A DNA stretch of 64,000 bases from Candidatus Chlorohelix allophototropha (GCF_030389965.1 NZ_CP128400.1:1488001-1552000); one strand, 5' to 3'. Counted from the stretch's first letter, positions 17,800 to 27,477 are shown. Program-made: numbers and translations. Notes: a model not told the origin generated them from the sequence alone.

Positions 17800-18784
17800 T
17801 GATAAAATGCTTTAACTCTTTCTGCAACACAGCGCGGCGGATAGTTTCTGCTAGTACTTCATCGCTTGCACCGCTACGCAGCACCGCTTTGAGATCGGTT
17901 TCAATATGACCGAACAGGCAGGTTAGCATCTTGCCCTCCGCAGTCATACGGATACGGTCACAATTGCGGCAGAAAGGATGCGATACCGGATTGATAAAGC
18001 CGAGTTCGCCTTTGCCGTCCCAGAAGCGATATTTGGTAGCAGTCTCGGCAGGGTCATCGCTAGGGATTTCTACCAGCTTACCGACATCACGCTCGATGAT
18101 AGCTTTAAGCTCATCTCCGGTCAGTACCATTTCACGATCCCAAAGTTGGTCGGCATCTAGTGGCATAAACTCAATGAAGCGAATTGAATAAGGTTTGCGG
18201 CGTGCCAGCAGTGCGAACGGAACGACCTCTTCCTCGGTAAAGCCACGCATTGCTACTGCATTTACCTTGATGGGAGTAATAGTTGGATATTTTTCCAGTT
18301 CTTCCAGCCCTTGCAGTACCCGCTGCAAATCATCACGGCGCGTAATTTGGTGGAACTTGTCACGGATAAGACTATCGCAGCTAACATTTATTCTGGTCAA
18401 ACCGGCTTCAGCGAGGTCTTTAGCCATATCTTTGAGCAATACCCCGTTAGTGGTAAGGCTCAGGCTTTTCAAACCCTCAATTTTACTTAGGCGAGAAATT
18501 AGCAGCGGTAAATCCTTACGAACCAACGGTTCGCCCCCGGTGAGTCGTACTTGGTTTACCCCCATACTCACCAGCAGGCGGGTTAAGCGCTCAATCTCCT
18601 CGAAGCTTAGTATTTGTTCGCGCTTGAGCCATTCCAACCCCTCAGCGGGCATACAATAGACGCAGCGAAAGTTGCAGCGGTCGGTAACGCTAATCCGCAC
18701 ATTGCGTATAAAACGTCCAAAACTGTCGTGCAAAGGTTCGCGCGTTAGCCTGGCAACATTGCCGGAATTGGTATCCATCTCCAT
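17744..18784 (-). CDS. moaA: GTP 3',8-cyclase MoaA (molybdenum cofactor biosynthesis)
   Basis: The product has 346 residues. A radical SAM motif CNFRCVYC places cluster ligands at Cys37, Cys41 and Cys44. A second cluster motif is PFCRNCDRIRMTAEGKMLTCLFG near 265-290. The protein ends in MSQIGG, the conserved C-terminal GG needed for activity. LTGGEPLVRKDLP and NVSCDSL are further family signatures. It converts GTP to the 3',8-cyclo product, the first step to molybdopterin. No moaC, moaD, moaE or mobA is beside it. The neighbours are an unknown gene upstream and a GT-C gene downstream. Confidence 0.96.
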   Translation of the reverse strand: MEMDTNSGNVARLTREPLHDSFGRFIRNVRISVTDRCNFRCVYCMPAEGLEWLKREQILSFEEIERLTRLLVSMGVNQVRLTGGEPLVRKDLPLLISRLSKIEGLKSLSLTTNGVLLKDMAKDLAEAGLTRINVSCDSLIRDKFHQITRRDDLQRVLQGLEELEKYPTITPIKVNAVAMRGFTEEEVVPFALLARRKPYSIRFIEFMPLDADQLWDREMVLTGDELKAIIERDVGKLVEIPSDDPAETATKYRFWDGKGELGFINPVSHPFCRNCDRIRMTAEGKMLTCLFGHIETDLKAVLRSGASDEVLAETIRRAVLQKELKHFINDGEAFKRTKRNMSQIGG

Positions 18785-18847
18785 TTAGCTTTCCCTCAAA
18801 TTTATAAGGACAAACTTCGATGCTATGGCGAAGTTACAATATCGTGG

Positions 18848-19822
18848 TTAGCGGTCGGTTGGACCAAAAAAGTCAGTATCATTAGGTGATACTTCTATAG
18901 TATTAAAAACCCCGGCGTACTTTTGCGCCGCTTTCTCCATCTCGTGCTGGTTAAAGCGTCCGCTGATATCCTCGAACACTTGGCGATAATGCGCTATCGG
19001 GTCAGTATGAATCGAATAGCGGTCATCAAACTGAGTGGCATTGAGCGCATGTGCTATTAGGCGGGCGCGCCCCTGCACAGCAGAAACAGTGGTGGAATAG
19101 CGTTTCGCTACAGTTGCACCTTCAACCTGAAAGCGGTCAAACAAACTTATCAGATACTCAACCGCTGCGGCATAACTTGTCAAGCTTCTTTTCAGCACAC
19201 TCCCCGACTTTGTGAGAAAATCACGCCACAGGCGAAAAGCGTTGAGCAATTCATCCAGATTAAAAAGCCCTTCACGCCCTTGCATCTCCTTCAAAAAAAG
19301 ACGCTCTACCGGGTCGAGATTTCCTTCTTGAAGCGGCAGAGAGGCGTAACCCTGATAATAATCCAGCACAGTACGCTCCACAAGAACGTTCGGATCGAGG
19401 GGTGCACCGGGAGTACCGGGCAAAACCTCAAGAATTGACCATGCGCCGGATGATTGCTGCTGCAAAAACAAGCTCGCCCCTAGCAAACATTTCAAATGAC
19501 CTTCGCCCTGTTCTAAAGGTTCAAGCACGCCTAGCACGAGCAAACCAGTATTGCCTTGCGTTTCAAACTCAACAGGCGCAAGTTGCCCTAATTCACTGGA
19601 ATCCTCGAGGCGCAGTGCGATTCTGAACAAATTTGCCCCGAAAATTTCCAGTTGCATTGCAGCAGGGCTACCCGGTAACAGCAGGTCCTTGAGGCAATCA
19701 ATTGCTTCGGTGCGCACCGCCATAACAAACTCAGCCCCTATACGCGCCACTTCTTGAGCTTGCTCTTGAGCTTGCCTGCGTTTTGCCGCTATACCCCTAT
19801 CAAGTTGGATAAGATTGTCCAA
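18848..19822 (-). CDS. Protein of unknown function upstream of moaA
   Basis: The product has 324 residues, apparently from a TTG start; the ribosome site is weak. The N-terminus is a charged helix (AAKRRQAQEQAQEVARIGAE). The middle is acidic and mixed, and there are no membrane segments or cysteine motifs. A stretch near 240, EGATVAKRYSTTVSAVQGRA, looks like a helix-turn-helix, though weakly. The C-terminus ends in NDTDFFGPTDR. It lies 63 bases upstream of moaA on the same strand and is probably cotranscribed, but I do not recognise the family and would not assign a role in cofactor synthesis from proximity alone. Confidence 0.7.
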   Translation of the reverse strand: MDNLIQLDRGIAAKRRQAQEQAQEVARIGAEFVMAVRTEAIDCLKDLLLPGSPAAMQLEIFGANLFRIALRLEDSSELGQLAPVEFETQGNTGLLVLGVLEPLEQGEGHLKCLLGASLFLQQQSSGAWSILEVLPGTPGAPLDPNVLVERTVLDYYQGYASLPLQEGNLDPVERLFLKEMQGREGLFNLDELLNAFRLWRDFLTKSGSVLKRSLTSYAAAVEYLISLFDRFQVEGATVAKRYSTTVSAVQGRARLIAHALNATQFDDRYSIHTDPIAHYRQVFEDISGRFNQHEMEKAAQKYAGVFNTIEVSPNDTDFFGPTDR

Positions 19823-20175
19823 AGGTGAAGTTTTCTTTCTATTTACTTACCATCAACCCGGTACTCAGACTTTGACCATTATAGCATATTGTCCCTGCCT
19901 CATTACAAATCAAGTATCTTTGTAAATCACAAGTTGCTGAATAATTAGCGGAACCAAAAATAGTTAAGTACCTAGGGAAGTGTGTACTGTTTACCCGTAG
20001 CAGCACCCGAGAGTGCGGAATTGGCGTTTGTAGAGTGGTGTCAGTGGGAAAGCAGGAAGCACCGCAGATAAGTTTTGAAATGACCCAGTTTGTCAAGACA
20101 AAAATAAAAGCTTGGTTAAGGAGTGATACAGTCCTTTCTATAGAACTAATAATGTTAAATAGCTAGTAACTCTTT
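19823..20175. other. Intergenic region next to the IS3 remnant
   Basis: These 353 bases hold no convincing gene. TGACCCAGTTTGTCAAGACA at 20081-20100 begins with TG and could be one end of the IS3-type element whose transposase remnant begins just to its right. I could not find a matching opposite end, so this is tentative. Confidence 0.35.
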
Positions 20176-20756
20176 TTAGCTCTTTAACATAATTACTGGT
20201 GTCACGGTATTGAAATAAACCTGAGCCGGTGTCTGATATTTCAAAGCCTGATGAGGTCGAGTATTATTGTAGAAATCGAAATACTCACCAATCCCTAGCT
20301 TTGCTTCTTTGGGGTTCTCAAATTGTGCTAAATAAACACACTCATATTTTAAGGAACGCCAGAGCCTTTCGGTGAAAACATTACCCAGTGCTCGCCCACG
20401 TCCATCCATACTTAACTTTACACCTGCGCCCAATACCAAAGCAGTGTATTTGGGACTGGTAAAATGACTACCTTGGTCACTGTTAAAGATCTCCGGTTTT
20501 ATTTTCGCCAACGCTCGCTTGGTAGTTCTAGGCACAAAATCGATTTCCAATGTATCAGATAATTCCCAACTTACCACATATCTGCTGTACCAGTCGATGA
20601 CAGCCACCAGATAAAGCCAACCGTGTTTGAGTCTGATATATGTGAGGGCGGTACCGGTCGGTGTTTGAGCTCAATTTCTCGTTCGGTTGGTGCTACTGAG
20701 CGGTAGTACAAACTGGAACGGCTAATTCCTAGCAACTCACTTTTTTTTCTAACCAC
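20176..20756 (-). pseudogene. IS3-family transposase (OrfB), internally deleted and frameshifted
   Basis: The C-terminal part (20176-20607) reads VIDWYSRYVVSWELSDTLE, then IFNSDQGSHFTSPKY, then NVFTERLWRSLKYECVYL and FDFYNNTRPHQALKYQTP. This is the rve integrase core of IS3-type OrfB. The N-terminal part is in another frame up to 20756: KSELLGISRSSLYYRS then EREIELKHR. At the junction about 100 residues are missing, including the region with the first catalytic Asp (TDITYI context); only TYIRLKHGW remains. The last two DDE acids survive. Upstream to about 20850 the other frame reads LYAEIGRLTTPLRWLEKK, like the end of OrfA. The element is therefore dead. Confidence 0.85.
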
Positions 20757-21073
20757 CTGAGCGGTGTAGTCAGGCGACCTATTTCGGCGTAAAGTTGCTC
20801 TCTTTCATGCTGTTGCTTAAATACCTACACCTGCAAGCTCTTTCTCTCCAGCGGGAGCAACAGGTTATTGCTCTAAAAACGTTTGTTGCAACAGCCCTGA
20901 ATTTTCTAATCGAAAAATAATGCTAGGAAGCGTATTGTGCTATAATTTTATATGGAGGAACTATAATTCAGTTGAATCTGAAGCAATAATATAATATCTC
21001 CACTGTATAAGCTTTGTTGTGTACCACTTCTTTCCGGTTCCAATCCACTTCAGCCAGAAAGGATTAGCCCTTT
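20757..21073. other. OrfA debris and S8 protease promoter region
   Basis: To about 20850 the minus strand carries the tail of a broken IS3 OrfA (LYAEIGRLTTPLRWLEKK). The rest, rich in A+T, should contain the promoter of the protease gene at 21074. No other feature is recognised. Confidence 0.45.
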
Positions 21074-23806
21074 ATGATTAAGAGATTATCGCTCTCATGG
21101 GTAGTAATTATAGTGCTCAGTAGTATTGCTACGGTTTTTCCAGCAATTACTTTTGCAGAATTACCCAAGCTCTCTGCTCCTGTCCAGAAAATCGTTGATC
21201 GAACTGATGCGCTGGTTGCGGGTGGAGCTGTAAAACGAAGTTGGACATGGGGTAATTATTTTGATGCTAAGACCGAACCTTACAAAGAGTCTCCCGGAGG
21301 CGCTAGGCAGGTTTTTTATTTTGATAAAGGGCGACTTGAAATAAATAACCCTGCTACTGACCCCAACAATGATTTTTACGCCACTAGCGGTTTGTTGGTG
21401 CGCGAATTAATTACCGGGCAAACTCAACTTGGGGATTCAGAGTTACAAGCACGCGAACCTGCCGATGTGGTGCTGGCTGGCGATAATCCCCCGCTTTTAG
21501 CCGATTCGCCTACGTATGCTTCCTTAAAAGAGTTGGTCAGTTTTGACGGCAGTTGGAAATCGAACGATATGACCGGCAAGGTGGCAGGCGCTACTCTTAA
21601 GAAGGGCGGGCAGGTTGATAATAGCCTCGTTCCATTTAGTCAGGTAAAATACGCACAATATGACACTGCCACCGGGCATAATATCGCCGATGTTTTCCAG
21701 AAATTTATGGATAGCAATGGGCAGGTAGTAATAAACGGAAAAGCGGTTACTGCGCCACTATATAATCCGCTTTATGTATTTGGACACCCCATTTCCGAAG
21801 CTTACTGGGTCAAAGTAACGGTGGCGGGCAAAGAACAATCGGTATTGATACAGGCTTTTGAACGCCGCTTGCTTACCTATACTCCAAACAACCCACCCGA
21901 ATTTCAGGTTGAGATGGGGAATCTAGGACGTGCCTACTTCCAGTGGCGTTATAGCGCGGCACAACCTGTCCCTGCGGCAGACCCGCTACCGGAAGCGCCT
22001 CAGGATACCCCCGGCTTGCAACTTTACAACCAAATGACCAAAAATATGAATTCGATCAGGTCGTTAAGGTTAGAGCGCCGGGTTAATAACCAGCTAACAC
22101 AGGTGGACGAGTTTGTTAAGCCAAATAAACAACGTACTACTATATACGGCACCTACCAAGGGCAACCAGCCTATGAGCTGGATATTCAAATTGAAAACCG
22201 CCTTTATTTCGCTTTATTTGCCAACAACAAACAGGTAGGAACTTGGCAATATGTTGATTATACAGAACCATTGCGTTGGCCCAACTTCTCTCAATTAAGT
22301 CTCAATGATAACTCATTTGATTTCAAGATCGGTAACGATACCAAAGTTGGTAACGAAGCCGCAAAAAGTCTGATTAATACTGGCATCCAGTTGGATGGGT
22401 CTCAACAGGAACGCACCCGTATTATTTCTGCGGTTACAGGCGTTTTATTGCAACGCAATACTGTAGCAAAACTGGGTAATGCTACCAGCACTGAGGCATT
22501 GAGTTATCTTAATTATAACCAGTCGATTGCTATTGATGCGCCAAAGGGTGCAGTACCCTATACCGGTTTTTCGGTTTCAAGCCCGTTAGCCAGAGATCAA
22601 TTTGTACCAAGCTCAATTGGTGCCGATGATACTGCTTCTTTGTACAGAAAGGTTTCGCTATATACTAGACCATTAGCAGCGCCCGGTGAAATTGTAGTGA
22701 AGTTTAAGAATCCTCAAATATCCGTCCAATCAATCCAAAACGATTTGATGGGTGGTTATGCTTTAGAGGATGTTGCTCAGAGCGATATCTGGACGACATT
22801 AAAGCTTGCCCCCGCAGCGGTTCCAGCGGCACTAGAACGCTTGAACAGTGATCCTCGCGTTGAATATGCCGAGCCGGCTTATTACTCTTTTACCGATACG
22901 GTGGTTACACCAAACGATGCCAACTATGGTCAACAATATAACCTTAAGGCTATAAAAGTGCCTCGTGCTTGGAGTATCTCGACCGGAGGTGATGTTACGG
23001 TTGCGGTTTTGGATAGTGGCGTTGATACCACCCATCCAGACCTTGCCCCAAATATTGCCGGAACTTTCGACTTTGTTGATGGTAGTTCTCCTAAAGCCGA
23101 TCCTAATGGGCATGGTACAGTCGTTTCAGGCATAATTACTGCAAATGGAAATAACGGACAATTCGGGGCTGGCGTAGCTTGGAAGAGTAAGTTGCTGGTA
23201 GTACGGGTGATGGGTAGTAACGGAACAGGGCGCAATGAAGATATTGCAAAAGGAATTCGGACTGCCACAGACAACGGTGCTAGAATTATCAATTTGAGCA
23301 TAGGTAGTTCCGCTGACTCAAAAGTGATGCGTGACGCGATTCAATATGCCATTGATAAAGGCGTAATTGTGATTGCTTCATCCGGCAATAACGGCAATGA
23401 TAAGCCCAATTATCCGGCGGCTTATCCGGGTGTAATATCTGTTGCAGCGGTTGGTAAACTCGGTACTCCTGCTTACTTTAGTAGTTATGGCAGCACTGTA
23501 ACCTTGACTGCTCCGGGTGTAGGTATTTGTAGCACTGTTCGTCTGAATAATTTCGGTTGTGAGGACGGCACTTCCTTCAGTGCGCCAACCATAGCCGGAG
23601 TAGTAACTTTGATGCTGGCGGTTAACCCCACCCTTACCCGCGATCAGGTAAAAGCTATTTTAATAGCTACTGCAACACCTGCTCCCGGTAGAGGCGTTGG
23701 CGAATTTGATTACCAGTATGGGTATGGCACTGTCAACGCTTATGCGGCAGTGCGGGCGGTTGCTACAAACCAGTTTTTCAACCTTCCAGCGGGTATCCGC
23801 TCCTAA
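21074..23806 (+). CDS. Secreted subtilisin-like serine protease (S8) with long N-terminal region
   Basis: The product has 910 residues with a signal peptide ending near TFAELP. Residues about 30-300 form a domain with WTWGNYFDAKTEPYKESPGG, QVFYFDKGRLEINNP and GLLVRELITGQTQLGD, followed by YNPLYVFGHPISEAYWVKV. I associate this region with extracellular Chloroflexota proteins but know no function for it. About 310-500 is a second region, perhaps beta-rich. A propeptide-like stretch (PGEIVVKFKNPQIS, then NSDPRVEYAEPAYY) precedes the catalytic domain at about 640-890. The triad is Asp647 (VLDSGVD), His680 (NGHGT) and Ser834 (GTSFSAP). No anchor is visible, so it is probably released. It is a single gene, followed by a GT-C gene. 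Confidence 0.93.
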   Translation: MIKRLSLSWVVIIVLSSIATVFPAITFAELPKLSAPVQKIVDRTDALVAGGAVKRSWTWGNYFDAKTEPYKESPGGARQVFYFDKGRLEINNPATDPNNDFYATSGLLVRELITGQTQLGDSELQAREPADVVLAGDNPPLLADSPTYASLKELVSFDGSWKSNDMTGKVAGATLKKGGQVDNSLVPFSQVKYAQYDTATGHNIADVFQKFMDSNGQVVINGKAVTAPLYNPLYVFGHPISEAYWVKVTVAGKEQSVLIQAFERRLLTYTPNNPPEFQVEMGNLGRAYFQWRYSAAQPVPAADPLPEAPQDTPGLQLYNQMTKNMNSIRSLRLERRVNNQLTQVDEFVKPNKQRTTIYGTYQGQPAYELDIQIENRLYFALFANNKQVGTWQYVDYTEPLRWPNFSQLSLNDNSFDFKIGNDTKVGNEAAKSLINTGIQLDGSQQERTRIISAVTGVLLQRNTVAKLGNATSTEALSYLNYNQSIAIDAPKGAVPYTGFSVSSPLARDQFVPSSIGADDTASLYRKVSLYTRPLAAPGEIVVKFKNPQISVQSIQNDLMGGYALEDVAQSDIWTTLKLAPAAVPAALERLNSDPRVEYAEPAYYSFTDTVVTPNDANYGQQYNLKAIKVPRAWSISTGGDVTVAVLDSGVDTTHPDLAPNIAGTFDFVDGSSPKADPNGHGTVVSGIITANGNNGQFGAGVAWKSKLLVVRVMGSNGTGRNEDIAKGIRTATDNGARIINLSIGSSADSKVMRDAIQYAIDKGVIVIASSGNNGNDKPNYPAAYPGVISVAAVGKLGTPAYFSSYGSTVTLTAPGVGICSTVRLNNFGCEDGTSFSAPTIAGVVTLMLAVNPTLTRDQVKAILIATATPAPGRGVGEFDYQYGYGTVNAYAAVRAVATNQFFNLPAGIRS

Positions 23807-24015
23807 TAGGGAGGAAGTAAATAAACTCGTGCTTGTTCGGTGGAGATGGGTACGAGGTTTCGTATTAACACAAACCAATATAATAAGTCGCCGGAAGTTA
23901 GCCTTAGCAACTTCCGGCACTGCTGTCTGGTAAGGATACCAAACGGGTTTACAGCTAAAGTATAAATTTTTGATGAGGTGCTAATATAAGCAAGCTGGCA
24001 GAAAATTCTCAAGTC

Positions 24016-26160
24016 TTGTCGTTACCAACCCGAACACGGACATCCCTGCAACGCTTGTTGGTCTTTCATTTGCTCCCATTGAGCTTATATCTGCTGGGTG
24101 CAATAATATTCACATGGCCCACTGTGCTGCATTTAGGACAGGATATTATCACCACGCGCAGTGACGATGCTTGGGTACATCTCTGGAACCAATGGTGGAC
24201 TCCGTTTTCCCTTTTTGAGCGGCATTTGCACCCCTATTATACATCTATGCTTTTCTACCCAGATGGGGCTAATCTCTTTTTTCACGCGCTGAATCCACTA
24301 ACAGCATACTTAGCGATACCGTTAAAAGCGCTGTTTGGTTTACCGGCTTCCTTTGTAATGGTACAGTTTTTACAAGTAACAGTAGCAGCCTATGGTGCAT
24401 ATCTGCTAGGGCTTTATACTACTGGCTATTTTGCCGGTTCAATTGTGTCAGGTATTATCTATGGGTTTTGCCCACTCCAGGCGGAATTGCTCAACTTAGG
24501 GCAATTGGAACTAACCTCTATTCAGTGGTTACCTTTTTTCATATTGTATTTCATCAAAGCGATGCGAGGTGACCCACGTCCAAAGCTTAACCGCGTTGTA
24601 TGCGCCCTATTCTTGATAGCGTTATCTTTGACCACTTGGTATTATACTTTTTATGCGCTGATTTTCAGTGGGTTGTATTTGTTATGGGAAGCTTTTATAA
24701 GTCGGCGCGAGTGGAAAAATAAATGGCGTGTATTAGCAATTCGCTATTTCAGTGTAATTTTATTATGGCTGATACCAATTTCGCCACTGCTTTTTTTTAC
24801 CGTACGTGATGCAGCGGGAGGCAGCACACAAGCAGGACAGTCTATCTTTAATGTGATATATAATTCCGCAGATTTGGCGGGTTTCTTTAGACCGGGTATC
24901 TCGGCGCTCTGGAGTTTGCTTGGGAGTCATGCTGGAGATGATATCCGAGGGCAGTTTTTGGGTTTTACTGTTCTGGTATTAGCTGGTTTGGGCTTGTTGG
25001 TTAAGTGGAAAGAGACACGTTTCTGGCTTTTTATTGCCGTCGTGTTCTTTCTGCTGGCGCTTGGACCGGTTTTACACCCAACTTTCGATCCGAACTGGAG
25101 TGATGCCAGCGGAGAAGCTGAAAAGGGATTACCGTTTCTGGGAAAATTGTTATACGCTATTCCTCTAGGAAATATATTGCGCGTGCCACTTCGCTTTACT
25201 CTGTTGGTAATGTTGGCGCTTGGTATCTGCGCTGCTTACGCCCTCGGCTGGTTGAATAACCGCTACAAGCAAAAAGGCTTTGACGGTTGGAAATTGGCAG
25301 TGTTTCCGGTTTTTGCCGGGTTACTGATTTTTCTAGAATTCTTGCCCATACCTCGCGTATTGGTAAGTACAGATATTTCCCCGTTCTATCAGCAAATTAG
25401 TGAGGAAGGTAAATGGAATGAATTCGCGATTGTTGAATTACCGGATGCGGTCAGAGCTAGAGCTATGTATTTCCAAACTGTAGGGCAACATCCCATAACT
25501 ACAGGGTATATTTCTCGAAAGCCTTCTAATTACCGTTTCTTTGAAAGTATAGGAGTCAATCGAGAATTAATTGATTTGGAGAATATGCCGCAACTGGATA
25601 TTTTCAAATGGAATCGCTTCGAAAATGTGCCTAGCGTACTTTCAGCAAACGGGATTCGTTATGTGATACTGCATCCAAATTACTATTCAGCGGAAGGCTG
25701 GAACACTGCCCTGCAACGTATGCAACAAATATTTGGGAGTGGCAACCCTTATTATAAAGATAGCGAGTTGATGGCGTATCGCGTTGAGCCTTTGGGTAAC
25801 AACATACCAGACTACTCAAAAATATTTCCAAAGCTGGGAGACGGTTGGAGTGGAAGGATTCTCAATAAGAATTCAGTCAGTCGCACCATTGGAAACCAAG
25901 CGCTGTTAACCCTTACCAGTCCATACTACCAATCTTTTAAAGCTACCCTCGGTGTGCAGGTAAAAAGCCTAGATAAACCTCATATACTGACTATTACTTT
26001 GAATAATAAGCCAGTATTTTCTCAAACTATAGAGTTAATCGGGGCATCCTTCGACTTGCCAATGGAATTATCATTTGGGCAAAATCAGCTTAATTTTAAG
26101 GTGGATGATGGGAGCGAAAACGCAACTTCCTTGCTTTTTGACCCGTTTAGCCTACATTAA
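24016..26160 (+). CDS. GT-C-like multi-pass membrane protein
   Basis: The product has about 714 residues. About ten membrane helices lie in the first 430, then an external region of about 290 residues. The first loop has TRSDDAWVHLWNQWWTPFSLFERH and MLFYPDGANLFFHALNP, the acidic pattern expected of GT-C enzymes using lipid-linked sugars. The start is unclear: TTG at 24016 is the first common start codon after the upstream stop, yet the best ribosome-like site (GAGGTG at about 23976) would suit a start some 30 bases earlier, where only ATA and CTG occur in frame. Substrate unknown. It lies 209 bases after the protease gene. Confidence 0.75.
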   Translation: MSLPTRTRTSLQRLLVFHLLPLSLYLLGAIIFTWPTVLHLGQDIITTRSDDAWVHLWNQWWTPFSLFERHLHPYYTSMLFYPDGANLFFHALNPLTAYLAIPLKALFGLPASFVMVQFLQVTVAAYGAYLLGLYTTGYFAGSIVSGIIYGFCPLQAELLNLGQLELTSIQWLPFFILYFIKAMRGDPRPKLNRVVCALFLIALSLTTWYYTFYALIFSGLYLLWEAFISRREWKNKWRVLAIRYFSVILLWLIPISPLLFFTVRDAAGGSTQAGQSIFNVIYNSADLAGFFRPGISALWSLLGSHAGDDIRGQFLGFTVLVLAGLGLLVKWKETRFWLFIAVVFFLLALGPVLHPTFDPNWSDASGEAEKGLPFLGKLLYAIPLGNILRVPLRFTLLVMLALGICAAYALGWLNNRYKQKGFDGWKLAVFPVFAGLLIFLEFLPIPRVLVSTDISPFYQQISEEGKWNEFAIVELPDAVRARAMYFQTVGQHPITTGYISRKPSNYRFFESIGVNRELIDLENMPQLDIFKWNRFENVPSVLSANGIRYVILHPNYYSAEGWNTALQRMQQIFGSGNPYYKDSELMAYRVEPLGNNIPDYSKIFPKLGDGWSGRILNKNSVSRTIGNQALLTLTSPYYQSFKATLGVQVKSLDKPHILTITLNNKPVFSQTIELIGASFDLPMELSFGQNQLNFKVDDGSENATSLLFDPFSLH

Positions 26161-26331
26161 ATATTCTCGCTCAGATGAGCAGCAGTTCTTGCTGAGCTAG
26201 CGCACCGCTGTGGTACATCATAGCCGGGGGAGTGCTGCAAAGCCAGCGCCGACGAAACTTGTGGGGCTGGTTAGAGCATCAGTTTCGTCGGGGGGCTGAT
26301 ATTAATGTGCAAGGGTAGTGATGAAAGGCTC
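26161..26331. repeat. Structured convergent intergenic region with an 11-bp inverted repeat
   Basis: CCGACGAAACT at 26249-26259 is perfectly complemented by AGTTTCGTCGG at 26281-26291, and flanking CAGC/GCTG extend the stem with a bulge. Inside, GGGGCTGG could form alternative pairs. A second hairpin uses GCTCAG at 26169-26174 and CTGAGC at 26192-26197. There is no U-rich tail. It lies between two convergent genes and may be a bidirectional terminator, a small RNA or a mobile repeat. Confidence 0.55.
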
Positions 26332-27258
26332 TTACTCCTTATTCAAATAGAAATCGGTTACAATCGGATGCGCGTTGTGCGGAGGGCGTATATAATTTTC
26401 ATCGGCAGGCGGACGTGGATTTAACCTGACTGGTTGGGGCAATACTTCCTGATATGGGAATTTGCTGAGTAAATGGTTAATACAGTTTAAATGCGCCCGG
26501 TGCTTATCATTTGCTTCAACTTGATACCAGCGTGCTTCGGGAATATCTGTATATTCCATCATCTTGTCTTTCGCTTTGGAATACTCCACCCAGCGTTCGC
26601 GCGATAAAAGATCCATATCGCTCAGTTTCCACAGCTTGGCAGGATTACCTGAACGCTCCTGAAAACGTTTTTCCTGTTCCTCATCGCTCACTGAAAGCCA
26701 GTATTTGATCAAATGAATCCCGGCGCTTACCAGCAATTTCTCAAATTGTGGGCAAGCGCGCATGAATTCCCAGTATTCTTCATCGCTACAAAAGCCCATT
26801 ACATGCTCTACACCCGCGCGGTTGTACCAACTACGGTCAAAGATAACTATCTCACCGGCGGCGGGCAAATGTGCAACATAACGTTGGAAGTACCATTGAG
26901 TCCGTTCCACATCCGAAGGTTTTCCCAGCGCCACCAACCTAACGCCACGTGGGTTGAGCGGTTCAACAATCCGCTTAATTGTTCCCCCTTTACCGGCGGC
27001 ATCACGTCCTTCAAAAAGGATGAGTAGCCGTTGACCCCTTTCTTTTACCCAATATTGCAAGCGCACCAATTCAAATTGCAGACGCTTAAGTTCCTTTTCA
27101 TAGAAAGGTTTAGTCAGTCTTATAAGGTTTTTTGGCGACTCCTCCTCTCCATTTAAATGTATTTCGAGTGCATCAGGAAGAATTATCGGCTTAGATAACA
27201 CTTCATTCTCTGCCCTTTTTTTCTTATTTTTGATATGGTTATCTTTTGTTTTAGCCAT
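26332..27258 (-). CDS. ppk2: Polyphosphate kinase 2 (PPK2, class I-like)
   Basis: I start at MAKTKDNHIKNKK because GAAGGTGTACAC precedes it; an ATG 14 codons upstream lacks a site. The product has 308 residues with a Lys-rich N-terminus. Walker A-like LFEGRDAAGKGG at about 85, NPRGVRLVALGKPS, the FDRSWYNRAGVEHVMGFC block with Walker B Asp, and a lid region with RSGNPAKLWKLSDMDLLSRERW are all PPK2 signatures. It transfers phosphate between polyphosphate and nucleotides; class I members favour NDP to NTP. Single-domain length suits class I or III. A polyphosphate role fits the pst operon 10 kb away, but no ppk1 or ppx lies in the window. Confidence 0.95.
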   Translation of the reverse strand: MAKTKDNHIKNKKKRAENEVLSKPIILPDALEIHLNGEEESPKNLIRLTKPFYEKELKRLQFELVRLQYWVKERGQRLLILFEGRDAAGKGGTIKRIVEPLNPRGVRLVALGKPSDVERTQWYFQRYVAHLPAAGEIVIFDRSWYNRAGVEHVMGFCSDEEYWEFMRACPQFEKLLVSAGIHLIKYWLSVSDEEQEKRFQERSGNPAKLWKLSDMDLLSRERWVEYSKAKDKMMEYTDIPEARWYQVEANDKHRAHLNCINHLLSKFPYQEVLPQPVRLNPRPPADENYIRPPHNAHPIVTDFYLNKE

Positions 27259-27433
27259 GTGTACACCTTCTATACTATTCAAGGGTTTTAAGTGAATCAA
27301 ACGCCAATGACGGATTTTCAGGGTAGGCTAAAGTTTTAAAACGTGGATAGGGTAAATACTTGGGTTTCCAATAATTAGAGCATACAGCAGAATTTAATTG
27401 TGTCAAGTTGGGCGAACAAATTTCAAAGGAATG

Positions 27434-27464
27434 AAAAAAACCGGGCAAAGCTCCCGGTTTTCTC
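27434..27464 (-). terminator. phaC terminator (possibly bidirectional)
   Basis: AAACCGGG and CCCGGTTT pair across CAAAGCT. On the minus strand the stem is followed by TTTTCATT. It lies 18 bases past the PHA synthase stop. Confidence 0.85.
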
Positions 27465-27477
27465 ACTCTCAAAAAAT

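Noticed and set aside
19839-20096. 85-residue reverse-strand reading frame
   Set aside because: Cys- and Thr-rich with no domain pattern or ribosome site, and it sits between a gene and an IS remnant; likely chance.
20608-20756. 61-residue frame considered as a separate small regulator
   Set aside because: Its sequence is the OrfB N-terminus (SELLGISRSSLYYRS), so it belongs to the broken transposase.
26249-26291. Inverted repeat considered as a Tn or IS end
   Set aside because: Both arms are close together, no transposase is present, and there is no target duplication; kept as a hairpin only.
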